This document shows, piece by piece, positions 47,772 through 58,038 of a stretch of 64,000 nucleotides of DNA. Under the pieces are notes generated by a model that saw only the letters and a program-made list of their open reading frames with translations, had not been told where the DNA came from and did not search any database. Each line of letters opens with the position of its first letter. The first letter of the stretch is position 1. This DNA is from Elymus sibiricus. Its lineage: Eukaryota; Streptophyta; Magnoliopsida; Poales; Poaceae. Both the position numbers and the translations under genes were made by a program. Location: positions 234,709,904 through 234,773,903 of the forward strand of contig CM077674.1 in NCBI GenBank assembly GCA_039707655.1, given 5' to 3'.

Positions 47772-48317
47772 GAAAGCGCGCTCGTCACCTTCCTTTGGGC
47801 AAACTTGGATGTTTTTGCCTGGAAAGCATCTGACTTGTCCAGTGTGCCGAGGGAGGTGATCGAGCACCACTTAGCGGTGTGCCCCAATGCACGCCCCGTC
47901 AAGCGAAAAGCACGGCGCCAGGCGCCAGAGAAGCAAGATTTCATCGTCAAGGAAGTTCAGAAGCTCCAGGAAGCTGGGGTCGTCCGCGAGGTGCGCCATC
48001 CCGAATGGCTTGCCAACCCAGTCGTCGTTCCCAAGAAGGGCGGCAAGGAGCGCATGTGCGTTAACTTCACCAGCCTCAACAAGTTCTGCCCTCAGGATCC
48101 CTTCCGGCTGCCTCGGATTGGCCAGGGTATTGGCCCCACCGTCGGCGGCATGCGCATGCCTTTTGGGCTGAGGAACGCCGGCGCCTCTTTCCAGAGGCTG
48201 GCGTCCTTCGTGCCAGAGCCTCGTGAGCCTCCTGCTCCTTGCGAGCCCCCAGGGCCTCATGAGCCCCCTGGCCCCGGAGGAGCGGACTCCCTGGGCGCGC
48301 CTCGCCAAGCGGTCTGA
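47772..48317 (+). pseudogene. Deleted reverse transcriptase remnant
   Basis: The frame continues past the TAG at 47769 with the usual pre-RT segment (DVFAWKASDLSSVPREVIEHHL) and RT start (WLANPVVVPKK, MCVNFTSLNKFCPQDPF). At about 48118-48150 it jumps directly to MPFGLRNAGASFQRL. The roughly 50-residue block around LLSFLDAYSGYHQ, including the first catalytic Asp, is missing. After FQRL the sequence dissolves into Pro/Glu-rich repeats, so YxDD, RNase H and integrase are absent. This makes the element non-autonomous. Confidence 0.75.
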
Positions 48318-49385
48318 CGTCGCCCCAGCGCGGCCCTGCCATGTGCGCTCGATGTGTCGCCCTGCACGGCCCACACTCCTTGTCGCGCCTCCTGCGCCTC
48401 GCTCCCGGAACCCTTCTGCCAAGGTGATTTTGTTTAAAAGCGGCTGAGGGCGCCCCACGGGCTGCACCAACCTCGAGCCGATTCGTGCCGGACGCGGTAG
48501 CCTATCCCCTATCCTTTTGGTTGTGTAACGAATTTTGCTGATTTTACCTTGATGAGTTATGTTACCTGCTTAATTGCCTGTTAAGTTCGATGCCGACCGG
48601 AAAGCGCCACACGCTCGCGACCCCTCCCATGGCCGATTCCGTGAGCGGGGGCTAGGCACGGTGTCTGTGCTCGGGTCTGTCCCTGCAGTGCCGTCAAATC
48701 CAAGCGACTGAGCTCTGGCTTGCGGGCCTGCTCCCGTGCACGCCACCTCACCAAGGTCCTTGGTGCCTTATCTCCTCACGCAACGGCCACGGGCGAGTTA
48801 GCGAGTGCGTGCCGCTCCCCCCATCGTGAATTTGTCGACATGCAGCCCCTCAGGAGGCAAGCTGCGCGAGGACCTCGCAGGCGGCCTCTCGCGAGCCGGC
48901 CTCGCGAGACGAAGACACTTCAAACGTCGAGCCTCATGAGCATGCCTCGCGAGCTGTGTGAACTCCTCACGAGCTGTGGCTCGCCCGACACCGCTTTCCG
49001 CCAAAAGCTAAGTCTAACTACCTCGCGAGACGCCCTTGCCGTCACGCAAGCTCTCTCCCCTCGCGATCCCGCTGGGTGCTAGCGTTTTCTCTTCTGCGTA
49101 AGCCGCTTGCACGCCAAAGGGGGGCTCCCTGAGCATCACGCCTCAGGAGCCCTCACTAGCTCCCCATGCCCCTCACCTCCTGGCCTTGTCCCGGCATCGC
49201 GACCGGACATACCAGCGACGGCCGAGGCCCGCTCGGGGGCTGGGTCCTGACGGCGTAGAGCGCTGAGGCGAACAAAGAAAAAAAAACCAGACTCATGAGA
49301 GGACTTCGGGAGGGAATGCATACATCCCGAATCACAAAAGCATTAAGCTGAGCATAGAAGATGTTGTTTTCACGACCCCGCGGGG
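48318..49385. other. Non-coding part of the nested element
   Basis: No gene with domains. It has an AT-rich patch at 48500-48590 and a dense cluster of CTCGCGAG-type palindromes at 48865-49070. The part just below 49385 should hold the 3'UTR of the minus-strand B3-like gene. Confidence 0.4.
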
Positions 49386-50216
49386 CTACATCGGTTCAAT
49401 GCAGGAAAATAAAAAAAGAAAGGGCCTAGGCGAGGCGCAGTCTCCCCCAAGACTCCAGCGCAGGTGTCGCGCGCGTTCCCAAGAAAGCGCTGCGGGTAAG
49501 TGCGGCTCCGTCACCGTGCGCGCGGTGCCCTGGCTCCGGAGTCGTCGCCGCCCACGCCTAGTCAGAGTCCTCATCCTCGCTCTTGACGCGGGGGAGTCGC
49601 CGTCGTTCCCACCCCCGTCGGAGGCGGCACCGCTGGAGCTGTCGTCCTCGCTGGAGGAGCCACTGTAGCTACCGTCCTCGCTCTCCGCGCAGCACTCCAG
49701 GCGGCTGCCGGAGAGCTCGAAGATCTTCACGAAGAGTGTGGCGGCCCCATCGTACTTGAATTGGAGGATGTGCCCCCGCTTCAGGCTACGGGCGAGGGCG
49801 AACGACTTCCACCCCTGCCTCAAGAACATGAAGCCCGAAGGAGTGAGCTCCATCGCCACCCAGGAGGGGCCATTGCAGCAGCCGTCGGCCTGTACCCACA
49901 AGCCCAAGGGCGCGCGCTCTGCCATCGCTGCTGCGAAGGAGTCCGAAAGCCGGAGCCAGGTGCAGGGGCTGCGGTGCATGTTCACGATGAACTCGTGCGC
50001 CGCCTCCGCCGAGTGGCTCCTCGCCTGAGGAGGTAGCGTGGTTGCCCCGCCTTGGCCGCCTCGGCCCCGCACGCCTCGCCCTCCGCGCCCGCGAGCGGCG
50101 CCCCTTCTGCGACTGCTGGGCCTGGCGCCGGCAGCCATCAGGGAGTGCCCGCGCCCCCGGGGCGGAACCTGGGATGCGATAGCGGAAGCACGGCCACGCC
50201 CTCTCCCCCTCACCAT
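49386..50216 (-). CDS. B3-like DNA-binding protein encoded antisense in a gypsy element
   Basis: The open frame runs from 50348 to 49386, but a TATA box at 50301-50306 makes the ATG at 50216 the better start, giving 276 residues. The N-terminal 70 residues are Arg/Gly-rich with RGRGRGRAS and RGRGGRGVRGRGG. Residues about 75-174 (codons 49994-49695) fit a plant B3 fold: WLRLSDSFAAAMA, then a W-V-A-M-E-L strand, then GFMFLRQGWKSFA, LKRGHILQFKYDG and LFVKIF in the correct order. An acidic Ser-rich segment (SGSSSEDDSSSG) and a basic Arg-rich C-terminus follow. The frame is uninterrupted while the element's RT is gutted. B3 proteins bind DNA in the nucleus; target and role here are unknown. A chance resemblance is unlikely but not excluded. 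Confidence 0.65.
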   Translation of the reverse strand: MVRGRGRGRASAIASQVPPRGRGHSLMAAGARPSSRRRGAARGRGGRGVRGRGGQGGATTLPPQARSHSAEAAHEFIVNMHRSPCTWLRLSDSFAAAMAERAPLGLWVQADGCCNGPSWVAMELTPSGFMFLRQGWKSFALARSLKRGHILQFKYDGAATLFVKIFELSGSRLECCAESEDGSYSGSSSEDDSSSGAASDGGGNDGDSPASRARMRTLTRRGRRRLRSQGTARTVTEPHLPAALSWERARHLRWSLGGDCASPRPFLFLFSCIEPM

Positions 50217-50330
50217 TTCTGTGGCAGCTCTAGCAAGACGACAGAGGAAGCAGGAGGAAGGAGAAGATGGGTGGAGGACTTCAGCTCTCCCCTCTCCCTC
50301 TTTATACTCGGCGCGGAGCTCCCCTCGTCG
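50217..50330 (-). promoter_or_regulatory. Likely promoter and leader of the antisense B3-like gene
   Basis: On the minus strand GAGTATAAAGAGG (TATA at 50306-50301) precedes the ATG at 50216 by about 85 bp, leaving room for a start site near 50272 and a short leader. It lies about 270 bp inside the 3' LTR, pointing away from it. The arrangement parallels the TATA box at 38511 in the outer element. Confidence 0.5.
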
Positions 50331-50573
50331 CTCCGCCTTCTCCGGCATTGAAATTGAAGCAACAGGGAGGCGCTGAGGAAGGCAATGATGGTCTCGCGTC
50401 GCCCGCGGCGGACCTTATGTCAGCGCCGGCGGTTACCGAGACGTCGTGGGAGAAGTGGAGGCGTCCCCAGTCACATCGTGCGCCACGTGTCGCGCCTGGT
50501 CGCAGGCGGTTAGGGCCCGCGCCGTTTCGCCCCCTGTAGGCGGGAACGTGCGCGCCGCGGGCCCGGGGGCTAC

Positions 50574-51471
50574 TATCGGGCCCATGGAACTTGGGGTATC
50601 CAGGCCCGTCTGCCTTTGGCCCAGGGCGCAACGACTGGCGTGGGCCCAGCAGACCATCATCACCAATCACCTCACCAGGGCTCCTCATGAGGCCTTGGCC
50701 TTCCGAGGCCCCCTCCTCAGGGAGCGGGCGAGCAAGGCTGAGCACCTCCACCAGCGGCCTCGCGAGGCGACCTTCTGAGGTGGCCTCCCGAGGCCCCCTC
50801 CCGAGGGCGCACGAGACGAAGGCCGTTCAGCGGAGCCACGCGGCCTGGGGCCCATCACGTGGGTGACGCGCGCGACGACGAGCGGCGACAGAGGCCGCGC
50901 CAGCAGGCGCGGATGAAGATGGTTTCCTCTTTTGTGTTGAGGGAGCAGGGCCAGATATCTACTCCCAAAAGCAACCCCAAAGGTTGCCCGATCGGCGAAG
51001 GAAGACCAAGACGGGGGGCGCGCAGGGCGGAGGTCATCACCGAGCCCACCGGCGCGTCATGGATCACGCTTTGGCAGGCGAAGACCGCCTTTAGTCAGGA
51101 TAGCCTGAGCGTCTGTCCCCTTTCAAAACCCGCCAAGTGTGGCAGCCCTTCCCGCCTAAGTTTCAAGGGGGAAGAGGACCAATGCGGGTATAAGGGGGGC
51201 AGAGCAGCCATTGTAGAGGGGACTCCGGTTCCCATCGCCCTCGACCTTGTACTCTCTCTCTCGCACCAGAGCAATACCAACCAAGCAGGAGTAGGGTCTT
51301 ACTCCGCAAGGTGGCCCGAACCTGGGTAAACCGCTGAGCCCACGGTCTGTCCCTCACTAGCGCGCTCTCGTCGTAGCCTCGTCGTCGCTTAGCCGTGGTA
51401 GGAGACGAAGTGGTAGAACAAGCTCACCCCAGTGTTCGAACCTTTGGGTCCCCGGAGCCCGACTTCTGACA
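50574..51471 (+). repeat. 3' LTR of the nested element (898 bp)
   Basis: Highly similar to 44359-45273. The first two bases are TA instead of TG, a point change. It ends CGACTTCTGACA, followed by the AGCGC duplication. Confidence 0.88.
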
Positions 51472-53935
51472 AGCGCACACCGAGCCGGCAAGTACAGAGC
51501 TTGCCAGCGTCAAGGCAGCAGCTGCAGCTTCCCGGCCTCAGCCTTCTAGGCGTCAGCCTCCTCGTGGAGCCGCCTCCCGGCATCCGGCCTCGCCAACCGC
51601 AGGGGGTAAAGGTGCGTCGCAGCCCTTGCTCCGGAAGGAGCCAAGCGAGCCAGGAAAACACCGCCAGCGCCCGCGCCCTCCGACGTGGATGACACGGTGT
51701 TCTGGGACTTCTCCGTCCTCAGTGATCGCGAAGAGGAGGAGGAGTAAGTACCCCATCTTCGTATGTCTTTCTCGTAATTATCTTGATGTTGTTGCTGAAC
51801 TAACCATCTTGATTGTTCTAATCTTGCAGGGATGACGTGCCCTTGGCGGAAAGGCAGAAGAAGAAAGCCAGAACCGCCGAGGAGAGCGAGATGGCGGCAG
51901 GCACAGAGCAACGCGCCACCCCGCCTGAGGTTGCCGGCTCGAGCCCACCGCGTGAGGCTCACATTCAATTCCAGTTGGCGAGTACTACCGTCGAGCCTTC
52001 AACAATGGAGAACGACAAGGAGTTGGAATGTGTCCAGCCGGAGGGAGAGCGCCAAGGGATGGAGCCCTTGACGGCACCCTCAACCTCCAAGCCGTTGCCA
52101 ATACTTTCACCGACGAGGAGCAGTCCTCCCCGGAGGAGCCCCAAGAAGGGCTCCTTCGCATCGAGGCCTCTCTGGCAACCAACTTTGTCGGGGACCAAGC
52201 GACGGTAACCGAAGTTGCTGGAAGGAGAACGGCATCCCCTCCATGGGCCCATCGAGGTAAATCCCTTGCCGACCATTTTTTTCTTTCCTTGAACTTGATC
52301 TGAGTCTTGAAGTTTTGATTTCATCTTGCTTTCCGCTTCTTCCCTGTCCTACAGAACCAACCCCTCCAGAGGAGAGGGAGGTACCTGTGGAGGAAATTGC
52401 GAAGAGCGCCGCTGACGAGGCTGCCAGGATTTCTGCCATGGAGGCCGCCGCGCCCGCTATTGAGGAGGCCATGAAAACTCCCGAAGAGCCTGTTATGACC
52501 TCCGGCAGCGCATCTGAGCTTGTCATAACTGACGCTGGGATGTGGGAAGCTGGCAGTGACGAGCCAAGCCTCGACGTCCACCCCAGCGCAACTGAGGCGC
52601 AGGCTCTGACGGGGCCCTTGGGGCCAACCGGTCAGTAGCAGGGATCTGAAGCCCCCAGCTCATCTGGTGCTGGGGAGCCTACTTTTGATGAAGCGATCGC
52701 GGAGATCTTGGCGCCCTTCTCCAGCAGCGTCACAGTATCAGATGGCTCCAACGATGATGCCGCGGACCTTGCCTTCTTGACGGCGATGGCCACCGGTTTC
52801 AAGGATGTGCAGCAGCGCTACAGCCATCGTTGGGAGGAGCTCCATTCGCGGCGGCAGGCTATAGAGCTAGCCGAAGGGAAGCTGAAGGAGAAGGCAGAGG
52901 AACTCCGTACTTGGTACAACGGCAAAGTCCATAGCCTCAAGAGGCAGGAAGAGAAACTTGACGCTGCCAGGGAGAAGGCAGTGGCCCTGGACGGCAAGTT
53001 GACGGAGCGCGAAGCGCAGCTCGTCGTCAAGGAAAAAGACCTTGCCGCCCGAGAGGAAGCACTTGCCGCCAAGCTCCGCGGCAAGGATGAAGAGATCCAG
53101 ACTCTGCTCGTGCAGCGGATGCAAGAGCTAGAGGAGGGCCACAAAAAGGCCATCGAGACTCAAGCTCAAGCTCATGTCGACAAGCTCTTGGAAGCCATCA
53201 AGGCCGCAGAGGGCGCTGAAGCCGCCAAGGTAGAGTTGGAGTCCAAGGTAGCGAAGCTTGAAGAAGACCTTGCCAGCAATAGAGAAGAGCTCTCAACTCT
53301 CCAAGCATCAACGCAGAAGGCAGCTCACACTCTGGGTGACCTGCAGACGTAGCTATCTTCCAAGAGGCCAGGAACTTAGCCAAGCTGCCGATTCCAAGGA
53401 AGATTTGAAGCTGAAGCTACGTGGGTTGGAGGTGCATCTTGACAGTGCCAAGGCCAGAGAAGCCGCCCTGGCCAAAGATCTTGCGAAGGAGAAAGCTACG
53501 TACGCCGACGTTGTCAGTTCCTTCAATACGCTCAACGGCAACTTGCAGCTGTGGACCGACCGCCTTGTGGAGGCCGCCGAGCAGATCAGCGCCCAGCTTG
53601 CCGTCATGCGTTTGGCAGAATACAGCTACGCTCCCAACGATCAAGAAGTGGCGAGCGCTAGCCTAACTCTCTTCTTCGAGGGCCTCATCAAGGCATTGGA
53701 GAAGCACCACAGAGAACGGTCCAACTCCTTCGCCAAGGAATCCCGCAAGCTTGCTCGAGATATTCTTTACAAGGCACTCGTCATGGTTGTGTACCGTAAT
53801 CCAGACGTCAAACTCTCTGGTGCCTTCACGAGCTTGCCGGAGGATGCCGATATCACAGCTGCCGACAAGATCGTTGCTCCAATAGCCGACCGGGTCGGCC
53901 GGGTCTCCAGGACTCAGGGTGGGGTCACCCATTAA

Positions 53936-54652
53936 CTTTGTAGCCACACCTTGCCCTGTGTACGATCACGTAAAAGACAGATTTACCTTAGGTTAGATCC
54001 GCACTACGGCATTGATGTAACATAACTCGTGTTTTGAATGGATGTATGCATGCTATCCCTCTTGTCTTATTCTGTCTTTGTATGATTTCTGTACCCTACG
54101 CTTGCCGGAATCTTGCCGGTGCGCGCACTCTTGCCGCGAGCGCTTGAGGAACGGGTCCTTAGCAGCTAGCCAGAAGTGCCATTGCCGGCAAGGTTACGCT
54201 TGACGATCACAATGCAACCACTTAAGTTGTTGAGCGGACTCGAAACAAAGTAAGGGCGTAGCTGATCACGACAAGGTTCATTAGCGTGCAGGTTTCTCAT
54301 ACAAAGGCCAAAATCGTTCAAGGAGAAATTGCAACTACAACAAAGAATTTATTTCAAAGTTTTGCAACTTAGCTTTCTCTTTGATGTACTTGTCATAGGA
54401 CGATATCTTGAACGTCATTTGGTATCCATACCATCACTCCCTCCGGGAACCTTGTACGCAAGGAACCCTTCTGTCCTTTGAGAAAAAGAAAGAAGAGAAA
54501 GGAGGAGGCTGGAACCTTGACAGTTCATTAATCATCTCATGCAAGGTAAAATGCAACACACCACTGCCTCCAACACATAAACAAATATGTACTTTTGACA
54601 AAGAGTTGTGAAACACTTATCTTTATTTATTGTGCACGGGATCTGCGCCCGG
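53936..54652. other. 3' side of the antisense gene within the Tat element
   Basis: No gene beyond short frames. The stretch after 53935 probably contains the 3'UTR and polyadenylation region of the plus-strand antisense gene, which converges on the end of the minus-strand pol. The words CTTGCCGG and TTGCCGGCAAGG recur at 54100-54190. Confidence 0.35.
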
Positions 54653-56097
54653 TGATACATCTCCAACGTATCTATAATTTTTTATTGTTCCATACTATTA
54701 TATTATCAATCTTGGATGTTTTTATATACATTTACAGCAATTATATATCATTTTTTGGGACTAACCTATTAACTTAGTGCCCAGTGCCAGTTGCTGTTTT
54801 TTGCCTGTTTTTGGTTTTCCATAATATCAGTACCCCAGGGGGGGTGGCGCGCCCTGGTGGCTTGTGGGGCCCACACAGCTCCGTTTGACCTAATTCCACC
54901 ACTATAAATTCTCTAAAATTGGGAAACCAACAGAGGAGTCCACGAAATACTTTTTACACCGCCGCAAGTTTCTGTTCTCGAGAGATCCCATCTGGAGGCC
55001 TTTTCCGGTACTCCGCCGGAGGGGGAATCGATCACGGAGGGGCTCTACATCAACCTTGCTGCCCTTCCGATGATGCGTGAGTAGTTTACCACAGACCTTC
55101 GGGTCCATAGTTAGTAGCTAGATGGCTTCTTCTCTCTTTTTGATCTTCAATACAATGTTCTCCTCGATGTTCTTGGAGTTCTATCCGATGTAATCACTTT
55201 TTACGATGTGTTTGTTGGGATCCGATGAATTGTGAGTTTATGATCAGATTATCCATGAATATTATTGGAGTTTTCTCTGAACTCTTTTATGCATGATTAT
55301 TATATCTTCGTATTTCTTCTCCGATCTATTGATTTGGTTTGGCCAACTAGATTGATTTATCTTGCCATGGGAAGAGGTGCTTTGTAATGGGTTCGATCTT
55401 GCGGTACTCAATCCTAGTGACAGAAAGGGACATGACACGTATGTATCGTTGCTATTAAGGGTAAAAAGCTAGGGTTTATTCATGCGTGAGTTTACTTTGT
55501 CTACATCATGTCATCTTGCTTAAGGCGTTACTCCGTTCTTTATGGACTTAATACACTAGATGCATGCTAGATAGCGGTCGATGTGTGGAGTAATAGTAGT
55601 AGATGCAGGTAGGAGTCGATCTACTTGTCTCGGACGTGATGCCTATATACATGATCATTGCCTTGGATATCGTCATGATTATTTGCTTTTCTATCAATTG
55701 CCCAACAGTAGTTTGTTCACCCACCGTATGCTATTTTCTTGAGAGAAGCCTCTAGTGAAAATTATGGCCCCCGGGTCTATCTAAATCATATATTAAAAAC
55801 CCTAAAAATACCTTACTGCACTTTTTCTTTATTTATTTTATTTTGTATTTTTGTTCAATCTATATATCTATCACATACAATTTAATCTTGCAATTAACCG
55901 CCGAGGGATTGACAACCCCTTGTTTGCGTTGGGTGCAAGGATTTGTTGTTTTGTGTGCAGATGCTGCTAACGAGGTGTTGCGTGATTCTCCTACTGGATT
56001 GATAACCTTGGTTTCATAACTGAGGGAAATACTTATCTCTACTGTACTGCATCTCCCTTCCTCTTCAGGGAATTACCAACGCAGGTCACAAGTAGCA
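54653..56097 (+). mobile_element. Solo LTR, TGATACATCTCC type, TSD CCCGG
   Basis: It begins TGATACATCTCCAACGTATC at 54653 and ends GTCACAAGTAGCA at 56097, with CCCGG on both sides (54648-54652 and 56098-56102). It is the inverse-orientation relative of the LTR at 4409-5959, sharing both ends and the ATCGATCACGGAGGG/CATCAACCTTGCTGCCCTTCC region. At 1445 bp it lies between integrase and the antisense gene of the Tat element. Confidence 0.88.
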
Positions 56098-56102
56098 CCC
56101 GG

Positions 56103-57375
56103 TTCTGTACAAAGGTTTACATGCCTTGCCAGCAAACTTGTACAAAAGAGCTTGCCGGGCAGCCCGTTAACCGCGCCTTATGGGTAAAACTTGCGAAGAT
56201 GCTCAATATTCCATGAGTTGAGCACCGGAGGCCATCTTCGGTCTCTAGGCGGACTGCGCCAGGCCTAGTGACTCGTACCACCCGGTAAGGGCCTTCCCAC
56301 TTTGGCGTCAACTTGTTTTGACCCTTCGTGGACTAAATCCGACGAAGAACAAGGTCGCCTTCCTCAAGGTTCCTAGCGTTCACTTTACGGCTATGGTAGC
56401 GGCGCAAAGCTTGCTGGTACCGTGCAGCACGGACAGCAGCCCGAAAACGATCTTCCTCAAGGAGCGTGGCATCATCTTGCCGCATCTCATCTTGATCCTC
56501 CTCATCGAAGGCCAAGACTCGAGGTGACCCTATCTGAGTTCTATGGGGAGCACCGCTTCTGCACCAGAAACACGAGAGAAGGGTGTCTGGCCAGTGGCTC
56601 GACTTGGTGTCGTTCTGATTGACCAAAGAACCGCCGGTAACTCTTCCACCCAGCGCCTTCCACACTTGTGCAACCTGTCGAAAGTTCTGGTCTTGAGACC
56701 ATGCAGCACTTCTGCATTTGCCCTCTCTACTTGTCCATTGCTCCTTGGGTGAGCAACAGAGGCGTAGCAAATCTTATTTCCAAGCTCTTGGCAATATGCT
56801 GTGAAGGCGCGGCTCGTGAATTGGGTGCCGTTATCGGTGATGATCCTATTGGGGACACCAAAACGGGCAACCAATCCTTTGAGGAACTTGATGGCTGACT
56901 GTGCCGTCACCTTCTTCACTGGCTCTACCTCAGGCCACTTTGTAAACTTGTCGATTACAACGTACAAGAATTCAATGCCCCCGGTAGCACGGGGGAAGGG
57001 GCCGACGATGTCGAGCCCCCAGACCGAGAAAGGCCAGGAGAGAGGGATGGTTTGGAGGGCTTGAGCTAGCCGGTGGATGTCCTTGGAGTGGAACTGGCAT
57101 GCTTCGCATCTGATGACCACCGCCAAGGCGTCTTGAAGGGTTGTCGGCCAGTAGAATCCTTGACAGAACGACTTGCCGACAAGCGCGCGCGACCCAATAT
57201 GAGAGCCACACATCCCTTCATGCATCTCTTCCAATAGCCTCTGTCCATCTTCCCGGCAGATGCACTTCAATTTCACCCCATTTGGTCTTCTCTTGTACAA
57301 AATGTTGTCAACAAACTTGTACATCCTTGATTGACGGGCTACTCTTTTTGCGTCTTCTTGCTCATTGGGAAGATC
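56103..57375 (-). pseudogene. Integrase of the Tat element
   Basis: The zinc-binding N-terminus has H35, H42, C73 and C76 of the frame starting at 57324 (MHEGMCGSHIGS, RCEACQFH). The catalytic core shows LDIVGPFPRATGG (Asp about 57012), IITDNGTQF (Asp about 56835) and SNGQVERANAE (Glu about 56727), a DD35E spacing. A frameshift at about 56540 moves the C-terminal part (RYYHSRKV-like region, GDLVLRR, PKWEGPYRVV) into another frame ending at 56117. A stop at 57373-57375 separates it from the second RNase H. The enzyme would insert cDNA into the genome; this copy cannot be made whole. Confidence 0.8.
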
Positions 57376-58038
57376 TCATATCTGAAGGTACTGGACAATT
57401 GGTTGCGCCCACGCGGGAGCGCTTGCTTCGACGGCAAGGATCTGACTTGCCGAAAGCTGTGACTCACCGGCGGTATCTACTTTCTTGGCGGCTGCCGACA
57501 GCTCTGCCAGAAAGTAACCACCAACGTCTTGCTTCCTCTTCTTCGCCGGCCTTGATGGTGTAACGGATGGCTGAGTTAGATGGAGCACAAAAGTTCCTGG
57601 TTCCACAGGCACCTTTTGGGCGGCAAGCTTTGACAGGTCGTCGCCAATCCAATTCTGGGCACGGGGAACGTGCTCTGCTTGCAGACCGTCAAAGTGCTCT
57701 TCTAACTTCCTCACTTCATCAACATAGGCCTCCATCAAGGGGCTCTCGTAATCCTTGTTGACCTGCCTCACAACGAGCTGCGAGTCGCCTCTGATAATCA
57801 GCTTTCGAATACCAAGGTCGATTGCAATGCACAGGCCGGCAAGCAATCCCTTGTACTCAGCAGTGTTGTTGGTAGCCTGTTCCCTGGGAAAGTGCATCTG
57901 AAGCACGTACTTGAGGTGCTCTCCGGTGGGTGCTATAAGTAGCACACCGGCACCGGCGCCTTTCAGCGTGAAAGCACCGTCAAAGTACATGATCCAATCG
58001 TCAACAGTTTCCTTGCTGGGGAGAGAGGTCTCTGGGAT
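57376..58038 (-). pseudogene. Second (archaeal-type) RNase H of the Tat element
   Basis: MYFDGAFTLKGAGAGVLL, TNNTAEYKGLLAGL and IIRGDSQLVVRQVN give the catalytic Asp, Glu and Asp in order, followed by NWIGDDLSKLA. It lies downstream of a first, gypsy-type RNase H. An additional RNase H of archaeal or plant type is known from Tat-lineage elements. Framed by stops near 58036 and 57373 but otherwise open for 204 codons. Confidence 0.75.

Larger units (their letters stand above)
44359..51471 (+). mobile_element. Nested non-autonomous gypsy element with antisense B3-like gene, TSD AGCGC
   Basis: LTRs at 44359-45273 and 50574-51471, flanked by AGCGC (44354-44358 and 51472-51476). PBS region TTTGGCGCGCTAGGTAGG from 45274; purine tract GCCCGGGGGC before the 3' LTR. 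The plus strand carries gag and protease, then only a gutted RT. Integrase and RNase H are absent, so it needs a partner. On the minus strand an ORF with a B3-like domain lies between the RT remnant and the 3' LTR. PBS, gag and protease resemble the surrounding Tat element, which could be a relative of its helper. Confidence 0.88.
38663..53935 (+). pseudogene. Antisense gene of the Tat element (gypsy-type PF04195-like protein with coiled coil), split by two insertions
   Basis: Exon parts: 38663-38725 (MAPKRSAKLSS..), 43025-44358, then 51477-53935; the gaps are the elements at 38726-43019 and 44359-51471. The second part holds the plant gypsy-type transposon domain (PF04195-like, Transposase_28): FFSGYFYCGLCPLFSDFFV, then FRHFFIPR, WCWVQQKDF, ALYRIIALKEAG. 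It ends in an acidic DEEEEE tract and KKPAKKAAL. The third part has two canonical introns (51744-51829, 52257-52354), a long coiled coil (about 52820-53560, rich in EEL/KEK heptads) and a C-terminal domain ending at 53935. A stop at 43568-43570, a frameshift at about 43735, and stops at about 52638 and 53350 break it. Function in the family unknown; nuclear or RNA-related roles have been suggested for such ORFs. Confidence 0.7.

Noticed and set aside
46218..47870. Long minus-strand frames (314 and 223 codons) opposite gag-protease
   Set aside because: They are antisense shadows of the real plus-strand gag-protease frame, with composition mirroring its codon bias.
50216..50348. Upstream ATG (50348) as start of the B3-like protein
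   Set aside because: It lies upstream of the TATA box at 50301-50306, so a transcript from that promoter would not contain it.
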